Assembly (NCBI GenBank): GCA_002371825.1
Contig: DFHF01000042.1
Location: 29,713-93,712 of the forward strand
DNA: 64,000 nucleotides
Origin: Ruminococcus flavefaciens
Lineage (GTDB): Bacteria > Bacillota > Clostridia > Oscillospirales > Ruminococcaceae
Direction of reading: 5' to 3'
The notes under the pieces are model-generated. The model had not been told where the DNA came from, did not search any database, and saw only the letters and a list, made by a program, of their open reading frames with translations. How positions within the stretch are numbered: position 1 is the first letter of the stretch; every line of letters starts with the position of its first letter. The translations under genes were made by a program, and so were the position numbers. Shown here piece by piece: positions 45,023 through 53,097 of this stretch.

Positions 45023-46347
45023 GAAGGTTTATGATAGCTGGTACCCGGAGCGGCTGCGGAAAGACAACGATAACCTGTGCGATACTTGCCGCACTGAAAA
45101 AGCGTGGCCTCAGAACAGTATCCTTCAAGAGCGGACCGGACTATATCGACCCCATGTTTCATCGTAAGATGATAGGCTCCGGAGCCTACAATCTTGACAG
45201 CTTTTTCTGTGACCGTGATACGCTTCTCTTCATACTGGATGAATACGGAGCAGGAAGTGATATTGCAGTAATGGAGGGAGCTATGGGCTTCTTTGACGGC
45301 GGAGAGGGCTCTGCACATACTCTTTCCGGACTGACGGCATCTCCGGCAGTCATAGTTATCGACTGCAAGGGCATGAGCGAATCGATAGGAGCGGTAATGA
45401 ATGGATTCCTCAGCTACCGGAAAAGCAATATCTCCGGATTCATTTTCAACCGTCTGCCGGAGAGCCTTGTGCCTCAGGTGCAGGAGGAATGCCGCAGACT
45501 TGGTACGGAGTATTTCGGACGCTTTCCTCAGACCAGCATAACTTTTGAAAGCCGTCATCTTGGTCTTGTCACTGCGGACGAGACTGCTGATATACAGGAT
45601 AAGCTCTGCCGCCTTGGCGAGCTTGCGGAGGAGCATCTGCTTCTGGACAGACTGCTTGATACAGAGGCGCCGGAGCTTCCGTCATATACTCCGCCGGTTA
45701 TAGAAAGGGCAGCTGTATCACCTGTTATTGCAGCAGCAGAGGACAGGGCATTTTGTTTTCAGTATCCTGAGAATATATCCCTGCTTGAAAAGCTGGGCTG
45801 TACTGTGAAGAAGTTTTCTCCCATGACAGACAGCAGGATTCCGGAGGCTGACGGTCTTATCCTATGCGGAGGATATCCTGAGCTCTATGCAGAGCAGCTC
45901 TCATTGAATGTGTCTATGAGGGAGAGCATAAAGGCAGCGGTGCTCTCCGGACTTCCGACAATAGCTGAGTGCGGAGGATTCATGTATCTTCATGATGAAC
46001 TCACCGACAAGGAGGGCAGGATCTTCCCCATGGCAGGAGTTATCAGAGGAAGAGCTTTCCCCACTGAAAGGCTGCGGAGATTCGGTTATATAACCATGAC
46101 GGCAGCTGAGGACAATATCCTCTGCAAAAAGGGCGGGAGGATAAGGGCTCACGAGTTTCATTACTGGGACAGTGAAAACTGCGGAGACTGCTTTACTGCT
46201 GAAAAAAGAGACGGCAGGAGTTGGGAGTGCTGTCATGCAGCGGCCAGCCTTTATGCCGGATTCCCGCACATTTATCTCTACAGCAGCATAAGTGCGGCAG
46301 AGAGCTTTGTCCGCAGCTGCTGTGAAAGAAAGGAAGCAGGAAAATGA
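45019..46347 (+). CDS. cbiA: Cobyrinate a,c-diamide synthase
   Basis: 442 residues. AGTRSGCGKTTITCAI is the ATP loop, FKSGPDYIDPMFH the CbiA-specific block, and the C-terminal glutamine amidotransferase domain has GGYPELYAEQL and AECGGFMYL with the nucleophilic Cys. Overlaps cbiET and the following gene by 4 bases each. Confidence 0.96.
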   Translation: MRRFMIAGTRSGCGKTTITCAILAALKKRGLRTVSFKSGPDYIDPMFHRKMIGSGAYNLDSFFCDRDTLLFILDEYGAGSDIAVMEGAMGFFDGGEGSAHTLSGLTASPAVIVIDCKGMSESIGAVMNGFLSYRKSNISGFIFNRLPESLVPQVQEECRRLGTEYFGRFPQTSITFESRHLGLVTADETADIQDKLCRLGELAEEHLLLDRLLDTEAPELPSYTPPVIERAAVSPVIAAAEDRAFCFQYPENISLLEKLGCTVKKFSPMTDSRIPEADGLILCGGYPELYAEQLSLNVSMRESIKAAVLSGLPTIAECGGFMYLHDELTDKEGRIFPMAGVIRGRAFPTERLRRFGYITMTAAEDNILCKKGGRIRAHEFHYWDSENCGDCFTAEKRDGRSWECCHAAASLYAGFPHIYLYSSISAAESFVRSCCERKEAGK

Positions 46348-46730
46348 TATTTATTACCGGAGGAGAGGCGCAGGGCAAGCGCAGCTTTGCAGCAGATGTT
46401 CTTGGTGCTGTTACCTTTGCAGACGGGGGAGACTGCCGGCTGCAGGAGCTGCCGTCTGCCGACTGTATAACCAACTATCATCTCCTTGTAAAGCGGATAA
46501 CCGAAAACGGCGGCGACCCAATGGCTTATACCGAGCGGCTGTGCAATGAAAGGCCGGATATCATAGTTATCATGAATGAGATAGGCTGCGGGATAGTTCC
46601 CATTGAGAAGAATGAAAGAAAATGGCGAGAGGATACCGGACGCTGCGGCTGTATGATAGCCGGAAAGTCGGGTCTGGTCATAAGAATGGTATGTGGCCTG
46701 CCTGCCGTGATAAAGGGGGAGCTGCCGTGA
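46344..46730 (+). CDS. cobU: Short CobU-like protein (adenosylcobinamide kinase family)
   Basis: 128 residues, against about 180 for full CobU. The end NEIGCGIVPIEKNERKWREDTGR and GLPAVIKG is clearly CobU-like. The P-loop is GGEAQGKRS, with Arg13 where the Ser/Thr normally follows Lys. The middle of CobU, including the His that carries GMP, appears to be missing. It may keep kinase activity only, or be a divergent subfamily. It overlaps cbiA and cobC. Confidence 0.8.
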   Translation: MIFITGGEAQGKRSFAADVLGAVTFADGGDCRLQELPSADCITNYHLLVKRITENGGDPMAYTERLCNERPDIIVIMNEIGCGIVPIEKNERKWREDTGRCGCMIAGKSGLVIRMVCGLPAVIKGELP

Positions 46731-47287
46731 GGATAATATTCATAAGGCACGGCATGACTGCCGGAAATCTTGAGAAGCGCTATATAGGCCTTACTGACGA
46801 GCCGCTCTGTCAGGCGGGTGAAGAGGCATTGAAGGCTGTGGAGTATCCTTCTGCGGACGTGGTGATATGCAGTCCTATGAAAAGGTGTACAGCTTCTGCT
46901 GAGATAATTTATCCCGGAATAAGCCCTGTGCTCATCCCTTCACTCAGGGAGTGCAGCTTTGGTGAGTTTGAGGGGAAGAATTACAAGGAGCTGAGCGGAG
47001 ACCTCCGCTATCAGCAGTGGATAGACAGCGGCGGTGAAGGAGCTTTCCCCGGCGGTGAGCTTCCTGAGGATTTTCGCAGACGCTGCTGTCAGGGCTTTAT
47101 TGAAGCGGCAGAGAGTTTTTCTGAGTACGGCAGTCTTGCCTTTGTAGTACACGGCGGCACGATAATGTCAGTTCTTAGCAGATATGCTGTTCCTCACAGA
47201 GACTATTTTCAGTGGCACTGTGAAAACGGCCGGGGATATGTCTGCTGCTGGGACGGAGAAAAAATAACAGATACGGAGAGCTTATGA
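46727..47287 (+). CDS. cobC: Histidine phosphatase, probable alpha-ribazole phosphatase
   Basis: 186 residues. FIRHGMTAGN holds the phosphoryl-accepting His, CSPMKRCTASAEII the second Arg, and FVVHGGTIM the second His. In this operon it probably removes phosphate from alpha-ribazole phosphate or adenosylcobalamin phosphate. The start is GTG at 46727, overlapping the previous stop, with AAAGGGGGA upstream. Confidence 0.85.
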   Translation: MRIIFIRHGMTAGNLEKRYIGLTDEPLCQAGEEALKAVEYPSADVVICSPMKRCTASAEIIYPGISPVLIPSLRECSFGEFEGKNYKELSGDLRYQQWIDSGGEGAFPGGELPEDFRRRCCQGFIEAAESFSEYGSLAFVVHGGTIMSVLSRYAVPHRDYFQWHCENGRGYVCCWDGEKITDTESL

Positions 47288-48255
47288 GGATATTTATACC
47301 CGTTATACCAATAATAGCAGGCTTCATACTTGATGCGTTAGTCGGTGACCCGCACAGCCTGCCTCACCCTATAAGAGCTGTAGGAAGGCTTATCTCAGCA
47401 ATGGAAGGCTTCGTCCGGAAGCATTTCCGTGACCTGAAAAAGGGCGGAGTATTTCTTGGTGCGGCGGTATCGGTGATATGTACAGCAGTACCGCTGATAC
47501 TTCTTCTTGTACTGTACAGGATAAGTCTCATTGCCGGAGCAGCGGCAGAGACAGTCCTTTGCTGCTACATGATAGCTGCAAGAGACCTGCGGGACGAGAG
47601 CATGAAGGTATGCCGTGCAGCAAAAGCCGGAGATATTGAAGGAGCAAGGAAGGCTGTTTCGATGATAGTTGGGCGGGATACGGCAGTGCTTGATGAAAAA
47701 GGGATAATAAAGGCAGCTGTTGAGACAGTTGCGGAGAATACCTCAGACGGAGTTACCGCTCCGCTTTTCTATATGGGACTTGGCGGAGCAGTAGGTGCGA
47801 TGTTTTACAAGGCCGTGAACACAATGGATTCGATGATAGGCTACAGAAACGAGAAATACGGTGATATAGGCTGGTTCGCAGCCAAGCTGGACGATGTCCT
47901 CAACTACATCCCGTCACGTCTGACAGCCCTTATAATGACACTGACAGCCCCCCTTGCAGGACTTGACGGCAGAAACAGCTTCCGCATATGGCGGAGGGAC
48001 AGACGCAATCATGCCAGCCCTAATTCAGCACAGACTGAGTCGGCCTGTGCCGGAGCTCTTCATGTGAGACTGGCCGGTGACGCATGGTATTTTGGCGAGC
48101 TCCACAGGAAACCCTATATCGGAGATGATGACCGTCCTGTAGAGGCAGAGGATATCCGCAGAGCAAACAGACTGATGTATGTCTCAGCGGCAGTAATGGT
48201 CATCATAGCCGCAGTAATGAGAGCGGCCGTATTATTACAGACAGGGAGCCTGTAA
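47284..48255 (+). CDS. cbiB: Adenosylcobinamide-phosphate synthase
   Basis: 323 residues, multi-pass membrane protein. GFILDALVGDPHSLPHPI, ARDLRDESMKV, AENTSDGVTAPLFY and NTMDSMIGYRNEKY are CbiB hallmarks. It joins aminopropanol phosphate to cobyric acid. It overlaps cobC by 4 bases; the gene after it (cobD) makes its substrate. Confidence 0.96.
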   Translation: MRIFIPVIPIIAGFILDALVGDPHSLPHPIRAVGRLISAMEGFVRKHFRDLKKGGVFLGAAVSVICTAVPLILLLVLYRISLIAGAAAETVLCCYMIAARDLRDESMKVCRAAKAGDIEGARKAVSMIVGRDTAVLDEKGIIKAAVETVAENTSDGVTAPLFYMGLGGAVGAMFYKAVNTMDSMIGYRNEKYGDIGWFAAKLDDVLNYIPSRLTALIMTLTAPLAGLDGRNSFRIWRRDRRNHASPNSAQTESACAGALHVRLAGDAWYFGELHRKPYIGDDDRPVEAEDIRRANRLMYVSAAVMVIIAAVMRAAVLLQTGSL

Positions 48256-48288
48256 GTGGTTCCTCGCACCTTTATGGAGGTTTTTTCT

Positions 48289-49323
48289 ATGTTTCAGAGA
48301 CACGGCGGAGACGTTTTCACCTATCCGGGGATACTTGATCTCTCCGCAAATCTTTCACCTCTGGGTATGCCGGAGAGCGTAAAAAAAGCAGTAAGGGAAT
48401 GTGCAGATTCATGTGCGCAGTACCCGGACCCCTTATGCAGAAGTCTCCGGGAGAAGCTCTCAGTCCATGAGGATCATCCTGCTGAAAAAATAGTCTGCGG
48501 AAACGGTGCGGATGACCTTATCTACCGGGCTGTACACAGCATCCGTCCTGCAAGGGCAGTGATCGCAGTACCCTGCTTCAGCGAATATGAAAAGGCGCTT
48601 TCCGAGACCGGCTGCGATATTATAAGGCACCTTCTCAGAGAGGATGAGGATTTCCTGCCGGGACCGGATATACTTGATGCTCTTACAGCGGATGTTGATA
48701 TGCTTATGCTCTGTACCCCGAATAATCCTACGGGACAGCTTATCCCGCCGGAGCTTCTTGCTGCTGTTGCCCGGCGCTGTGAGGAGAATGATATAGTTTT
48801 CCTCTGTGATGAGTGCTTTATCGGATTTGCCGAGAATGGCGAGGAATACAGTCTGAAAAGGAATATGAACAGTAAAACTATTGTCCTGAGAGCCTTTACA
48901 AAGCTTTATGCCATGGCCGGACTGAGGCTTGGATACGCTCTCTGCGGCAGCAGCTCCCTTGCTGAAAAACTAAGGGAAAGCGGTCAGTACTGGAGCGTTT
49001 CTGCTCCTGCACAGGCCGGAGGGGAGGCAGCTCTTTCAGAGACAGACTATCCCCGCAGAGCTGCGGAGACAGTTGCCGGGGAGCGGAGATATCTCACGGA
49101 AGAGCTTGCATCTGCCGGATTTAAGGTATATCCTTCGTCAGCAAATTACATCCTGTTCAGAGCCGGAGAGGGACTTGCAGAAAGGCTGCTGAAAGAGGGG
49201 ATAATGATAAGGTGCTGCGGAAACTATGCCGGTCTTGACGGTACATTCTACCGTACTGCTGTAAGGCAAAGACAGGACAGTGAGCAGCTTCTGAAAGCGC
49301 TCAGGAGGTGTATTAATGGCTAA
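48289..49323 (+). CDS. cobD: L-threonine-O-3-phosphate decarboxylase
   Basis: 344 residues. A class I/II aminotransferase fold: HGGDVF at the start, CTPNNPTGQ, CDECFIGF, and RAFTKLYAMAGLRLGY with the PLP Lys. In the cobalamin operon this is CobD, which makes aminopropanol phosphate; HisC is the main alternative but there are no his genes here. The ATG at 48289 follows GGAGG by 8 bases; upstream in-frame starts are weaker. Confidence 0.9.
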   Translation: MFQRHGGDVFTYPGILDLSANLSPLGMPESVKKAVRECADSCAQYPDPLCRSLREKLSVHEDHPAEKIVCGNGADDLIYRAVHSIRPARAVIAVPCFSEYEKALSETGCDIIRHLLREDEDFLPGPDILDALTADVDMLMLCTPNNPTGQLIPPELLAAVARRCEENDIVFLCDECFIGFAENGEEYSLKRNMNSKTIVLRAFTKLYAMAGLRLGYALCGSSSLAEKLRESGQYWSVSAPAQAGGEAALSETDYPRRAAETVAGERRYLTEELASAGFKVYPSSANYILFRAGEGLAERLLKEGIMIRCCGNYAGLDGTFYRTAVRQRQDSEQLLKALRRCING

Positions 49324-50797
49324 GAGCATAATGCTTCAGGGAACGATGTCAAATGTGGGAAAGAGTTTCCTCACAGCGGCACTTTGCCGGATATTCAGGC
49401 AGGACGGCTACAGGGTGGCGCCGTTCAAATCTCAGAATATGGCGCTGAACTCCTATATCACCCCGGAGGGAGATGAGATAGGCAGGGCGCAGGCTCTACA
49501 GGCTGAGGCTGCCGGGATAGAGCCCTCTGCACTTATGAATCCGGTGCTGCTGAAGCCTACTACAGATGTTGGCTCACAGGTCATAGTCAATGGCAGAGTC
49601 ATGGGAAATATGAGGGCTGCGGAGTACTTCCGGCGAAAAAAAGAGCTCATCCCCCATATAATGAAAGCCTACGAAACTCTTGCAGCTGAGAATGATATTA
49701 TAGTGATAGAGGGCGCAGGAAGTCCTGTAGAGCTGAATCTTAAAGCGGACGATATCGTGAATATGGGACTTGCGAAGCTGACCTCATCACCTGTGCTGCT
49801 TGTGGGCGACATTGACAGGGGAGGAGTTTTCGCACAGCTGATAGGAACACTTTCGCTTCTTGAACCTGATGAGCAGGAAATGGTGAAGGGACTGATAGTC
49901 AATCGCTTCAGGGGAGACATCTCCCTTTTCAGTGACGGTATATCTATTCTGGAAGAGCGCAGCGGCAAATCTGTTGCAGGGGTTGTACCATACATTTATG
50001 CCGATATTGAGGACGAGGACAGCCTTTCGGACAAGCTTTCCGCAGAAAGTGCTCCCGGACTTATTGACATAGTAGTTATAAGGCTGCCGAAGATATCGAA
50101 TTACACCGACGTTGACGTTTTCCGTCAGTATGAAGGGGTGGCACTCCGTTTTGTAAAGAGCGCAGCCGCTCTCGGAAGGCCGGATATGGTCATCATCCCC
50201 GGTACAAAAAGTACTGTTTCTGATATGGAGTGGCTAAGACAGTCAGGGCTTGCTGAAAGGATAAAAGCTCTTGCCGCAGAGGGAGTACCGGTGTTTGGAA
50301 TATGCGGAGGCTATCAGATAATGGGCAGCAGGATAAGTGACCCGTATAACTGCGAGTCAGGAGGCAGTACTGCCGGACTGGGCCTGCTGAAAGGGGAAAC
50401 GGTGTTCACTCAGGATAAGAAGCAGACCCGTACATCAGGGAGATTCTGCGATATACATGGGATATTCTCATGTCTGTCCGGCTTGCCTTTCACCGGATAC
50501 GAAATACATATGGGCAGAACTGAGGACTGCGGAGAACCGCTGACTGACTGTGGTGGGAGCTTCTCCGGAAACTGTGCAGGCTGCTATGTACATGGTATCT
50601 TTGACAGTGCAGAGGTATCCGGAAAGCTTGTGAAGAATCTTTTTGAGAGAAAGGGACTTGCCTTCACAGGGATGTCTGTAAGCCGCCGTGAGTACCGTGA
50701 AAAGCAGCTGGACATACTGGCTTCTGCGGTAAGGGAAAGTCTTGACATGGAAATGATCTACAGGATAGTTTTTGATGGGGCGATCCCGGAGAGATAA
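49316..50797 (+). CDS. cbiP: Cobyric acid synthase
   Basis: 493 residues. GTMSNVGKSFLTAALCRIF is the ATP site, PFKSQNMALNS the family motif, and GICGGYQIMG the amidotransferase Cys region. It amidates four side chains of the corrin ring. It overlaps cobD by 8 bases. Confidence 0.97.
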   Translation: MAKSIMLQGTMSNVGKSFLTAALCRIFRQDGYRVAPFKSQNMALNSYITPEGDEIGRAQALQAEAAGIEPSALMNPVLLKPTTDVGSQVIVNGRVMGNMRAAEYFRRKKELIPHIMKAYETLAAENDIIVIEGAGSPVELNLKADDIVNMGLAKLTSSPVLLVGDIDRGGVFAQLIGTLSLLEPDEQEMVKGLIVNRFRGDISLFSDGISILEERSGKSVAGVVPYIYADIEDEDSLSDKLSAESAPGLIDIVVIRLPKISNYTDVDVFRQYEGVALRFVKSAAALGRPDMVIIPGTKSTVSDMEWLRQSGLAERIKALAAEGVPVFGICGGYQIMGSRISDPYNCESGGSTAGLGLLKGETVFTQDKKQTRTSGRFCDIHGIFSCLSGLPFTGYEIHMGRTEDCGEPLTDCGGSFSGNCAGCYVHGIFDSAEVSGKLVKNLFERKGLAFTGMSVSRREYREKQLDILASAVRESLDMEMIYRIVFDGAIPER

Positions 50798-50806
50798 GGA
50801 GGAAAT

Positions 50807-51451
50807 ATGAAGCTTGAATATATACTTCCGGCGGATATAGAAAGGCGCAGCTTCGAGATAATAGAGAGCGAGCTTGGAGGAAAAGAGCTTCCGGCGGAGA
50901 AAAAGCCCATAATACTGAGGGCGATCCACACTACAGCAGATTTTGATTATCTGGAAAATCTCTATTTTTCCGAGGGAGCTGTCGGGAAGGCACTTGAAGC
51001 TCTCAGCAGGGGCGCAGTAATAGTTACGGATACAAATATGGCGAAAGCCGGTATAAACAAGGGAGCACTCTCACGTCACGGATGCAGCTGCGAGTGCTTT
51101 ATGGCGGACAGTGACATTGCCGAGGCTGCAAAGCGTAAGGGCTCCACAAGAGCAGCAGCTTCTGTTGACAAGGCGGCAGAGCTGGGAAAGCCGGTGATAT
51201 ATGCTGTGGGCAATGCTCCCACGGCACTGGTGAGGATCTGTGAGCACATCCGTCAGGGCAGTTTCGTACCGGAATTTGTTATCGGGGCACCGGTGGGGTT
51301 TGTAAATGTGGTGCAGTCTAAGGAGATGCTCATTGCATCGGGAGTACCGTGTATTACTGCCCGTGGACGCAAGGGCGGCAGCAATGTTGCAGCAGCGATA
51401 TGCAATGCACTTTTGTATATGCTTGATGAACAAAACAAATTTACAAAGTGA
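50807..51451 (+). CDS. cbiC: Cobalt-precorrin-8 methylmutase
   Basis: 214 residues. ILRAIHTTADFDYLE contains the catalytic His, VVTDTNMAKAGI and ARGRKGGSNVAAAICNALLY are conserved. It moves a methyl from C11 to C12, giving cobyrinate. AAGGAGG precedes the ATG. It is the last gene of the operon; no clear terminator follows before the next promoter. Confidence 0.96.
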   Translation: MKLEYILPADIERRSFEIIESELGGKELPAEKKPIILRAIHTTADFDYLENLYFSEGAVGKALEALSRGAVIVTDTNMAKAGINKGALSRHGCSCECFMADSDIAEAAKRKGSTRAAASVDKAAELGKPVIYAVGNAPTALVRICEHIRQGSFVPEFVIGAPVGFVNVVQSKEMLIASGVPCITARGRKGGSNVAAAICNALLYMLDEQNKFTK

Positions 51452-51489
51452 AGCTTCATTGTCGATAACGGATAAAATTTCCGGTAAGC

Positions 51490-51518
51490 TTGCAATTCTA
51501 AGGCGAATCTGCTATAAT
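51490..51518 (+). promoter_or_regulatory. Promoter of the riboswitch-controlled uptake operon
   Basis: TTGCAA and TATAAT, 17 bases apart. The leader to cbiK would be about 460 bases. Confidence 0.75.
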
Positions 51519-51588
51519 TTTAATGTTCATGGACGAATAACAATACGGCAATAAAATATTAAAAGCCGAATGACAGGAGGACGGTGCA

Positions 51589-51663
51589 GTGCTTCCGGAC
51601 GTATGCTGTTCATTGCTCTCAGTTCTGACTGACATGACAACTTTCGGTATTTTATTTCCGTAA
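51589..51663 (+). CDS. Possible 24-residue leader peptide before the B12 riboswitch
   Basis: A perfect AGGAGG (51575-51580) lies 8 bases before a GTG that opens a 24-codon frame with two adjacent Cys and a hydrophobic end (TFGILFP), stopping 26 bases before the riboswitch. No match to a known leader peptide is recognised. It may be real or may be a chance site in the leader. Confidence 0.4.
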   Translation: MLPDVCCSLLSVLTDMTTFGILFP

Positions 51664-51688
51664 CGGTAAGAATTTAATATTTTCAAAC

Positions 51689-51860
51689 GGTGCCTCCGAT
51701 GACATTGTCAGGCCGGAGGGTAAAAGGGAAGCAGGTGTAGTTCCTGCACGATCTCGTCACTGTGATAGAGGAGCGCTTTGCTGTATGCCACTGATAATAT
51801 CGGGAAGGCTGCATAGCGTGATGATACTTAAGTCAGGAAACCTGCCGTTTGTTGGTACAG
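51689..51860 (+). promoter_or_regulatory. Cobalamin riboswitch
   Basis: The conserved blocks are present in order: GGTGCC at the start, AAAAGGGAAGCAGGTG, TGCACGATCTCGTCACTGTGA, GCCACTG, CGGGAAGGC and the B12 box AGTCAGGAAACCTGCCG. It lies between the promoter at 51490 and the terminator at 51930, ahead of cbiK and the ABC importer, so adenosylcobalamin should switch this operon off. Confidence 0.95.
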
Positions 51861-51929
51861 GCTTTATGCCGGATCACGAGGTATTGATCGTACTGCTGCA
51901 GGCTCTCAGGTGAGGGCCCGCTTGTAATG

Positions 51930-51955
51930 CCCTCTGCTCGTGCAGGGGTTTTTTT
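51930..51955 (+). terminator. Riboswitch expression-platform terminator
   Basis: CCCTCTGC, TCGT, GCAGGGG and seven T residues. Its position after the aptamer indicates transcriptional control. Confidence 0.85.
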
Positions 51956-51988
51956 ATGGTCTCTGCCTTTTCAGAAAGGATAATTGAA

Positions 51989-53026
51989 ATGAAAAGATCT
52001 ATCGCTTTTATCATGGGACTTACACTTGCAGCTGCTTCTCTTACAGCCTGCGGAAGCAATGACAGCTCTTCTGAGAGCTCTTCATCAAAGGAGACAACAT
52101 CTGCTTCTGAGGAGGCTTCAGCTAAGGATATCACAGAAGAGGATACCACAGGAGAAGCTGCTTCTGAGGATGAAGAAGACGAGGAGGATTATACTACGGG
52201 AGACGCATCACTTGATAACATCCGCAATCAGGATGAAATAGGAGAAAACGAGCTGCTTGTACTCAGCTTCGGAACAAGCTTCAACGACAGCCGCCGTCTT
52301 ACAATAGGAGCTATAGAGGATGCTCTTGAAAAGGCATTCCCTGATTACTCTGTCCGCAGAGGCTTTACTGCAAACATCATCATTGACCATGTAAACAGCC
52401 GTGACGGATTCCTTATCGACGATGTTGATGCTGCACTTGCAAGAGCTGAGGCAAACGGCGTAAAGAACCTTGTTGTTCAGCCTACTCACCTTATGAACGG
52501 TCTTGAGTACAATGACCTTGTAAATGCAGTCGGCGCCCATGCAGATGCCTTCGAGAAGGTAGCATTTGGTGAGCCTCTTCTGACAAGCGATGATGACTTC
52601 AAGCGTGTTGAGGAAGCTATCGTTGACTGGACTAAGGAGTACGATGACGGAAAGACTGCTATCTGCTTCATGGGTCATGGTACAGAGGCAGATTCCAACG
52701 GTGTATACCAGCAGATGCAGGACCTTCTGACAGCTGACGGATACGAGAATTATTTTGTTGGTACAGTAGAGGCAACTCCCTCTCTGGATGATGTTCTTGC
52801 AAAGGTAAAGGCCGGCGATTACGAGAAGGTAGTTCTTGAGCCTCTTATGGTAGTTGCAGGAGACCATGCTCACAATGACATGGCCGGTGATGAGGACTCA
52901 TGGAAGTCTGCATTCCTTGATGCAGGATATGATGTTGAGTGCCTGCTCAGAGGACTTGGCGAGAATGAGGCAATAAGACAGCTTTATATCGAGCACGCAC
53001 AGGCTGCAATAGATCAGCTTAAGTAA
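51989..53026 (+). CDS. cbiK: Lipoprotein sirohydrochlorin cobaltochelatase (CbiK-like)
   Basis: 345 residues. A signal peptide with lipobox LTAC (Cys21) and a Ser/Glu/Asp-rich linker of about 60 residues precede a complete CbiK domain: LSFGTSFNDSR, VQPTHLMNG (His167), FMGHGTEADSN (His230) and VVAGDHAHNDMAGDEDSWKS (His293, His295). CbiK inserts cobalt into sirohydrochlorin in the anaerobic B12 route, normally in the cytoplasm. Here it is predicted to sit outside the membrane, next to a B12-type importer and under a B12 riboswitch. It may therefore bind or metallate tetrapyrroles, or capture cobalt, for uptake. Confidence 0.9.
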   Translation: MKRSIAFIMGLTLAAASLTACGSNDSSSESSSSKETTSASEEASAKDITEEDTTGEAASEDEEDEEDYTTGDASLDNIRNQDEIGENELLVLSFGTSFNDSRRLTIGAIEDALEKAFPDYSVRRGFTANIIIDHVNSRDGFLIDDVDAALARAEANGVKNLVVQPTHLMNGLEYNDLVNAVGAHADAFEKVAFGEPLLTSDDDFKRVEEAIVDWTKEYDDGKTAICFMGHGTEADSNGVYQQMQDLLTADGYENYFVGTVEATPSLDDVLAKVKAGDYEKVVLEPLMVVAGDHAHNDMAGDEDSWKSAFLDAGYDVECLLRGLGENEAIRQLYIEHAQAAIDQLK

Positions 53027-53049
53027 AACTAAGTCAATACCACAAATAT

Positions 53050-53074
53050 TATCGGGCAGTTACGGCTGCCCGAT
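53050..53074 (+). other. Stem-loop between cbiK and the next lipoprotein gene
   Basis: ATCGGGCAG and CTGCCCGAT pair around TTACGG. No T run follows, so it may be an RNA processing or stability element. Confidence 0.5.
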
Positions 53075-53097
53075 TCTGATATAACAGGAGATAAGAT

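Noticed and set aside
48256..48288. Upstream start for cobD
   Set aside because: The GTG at 48256 lacks a good ribosome site; the ATG at 48289 has GGAGG at 8 bases and gives the usual family N-terminus.
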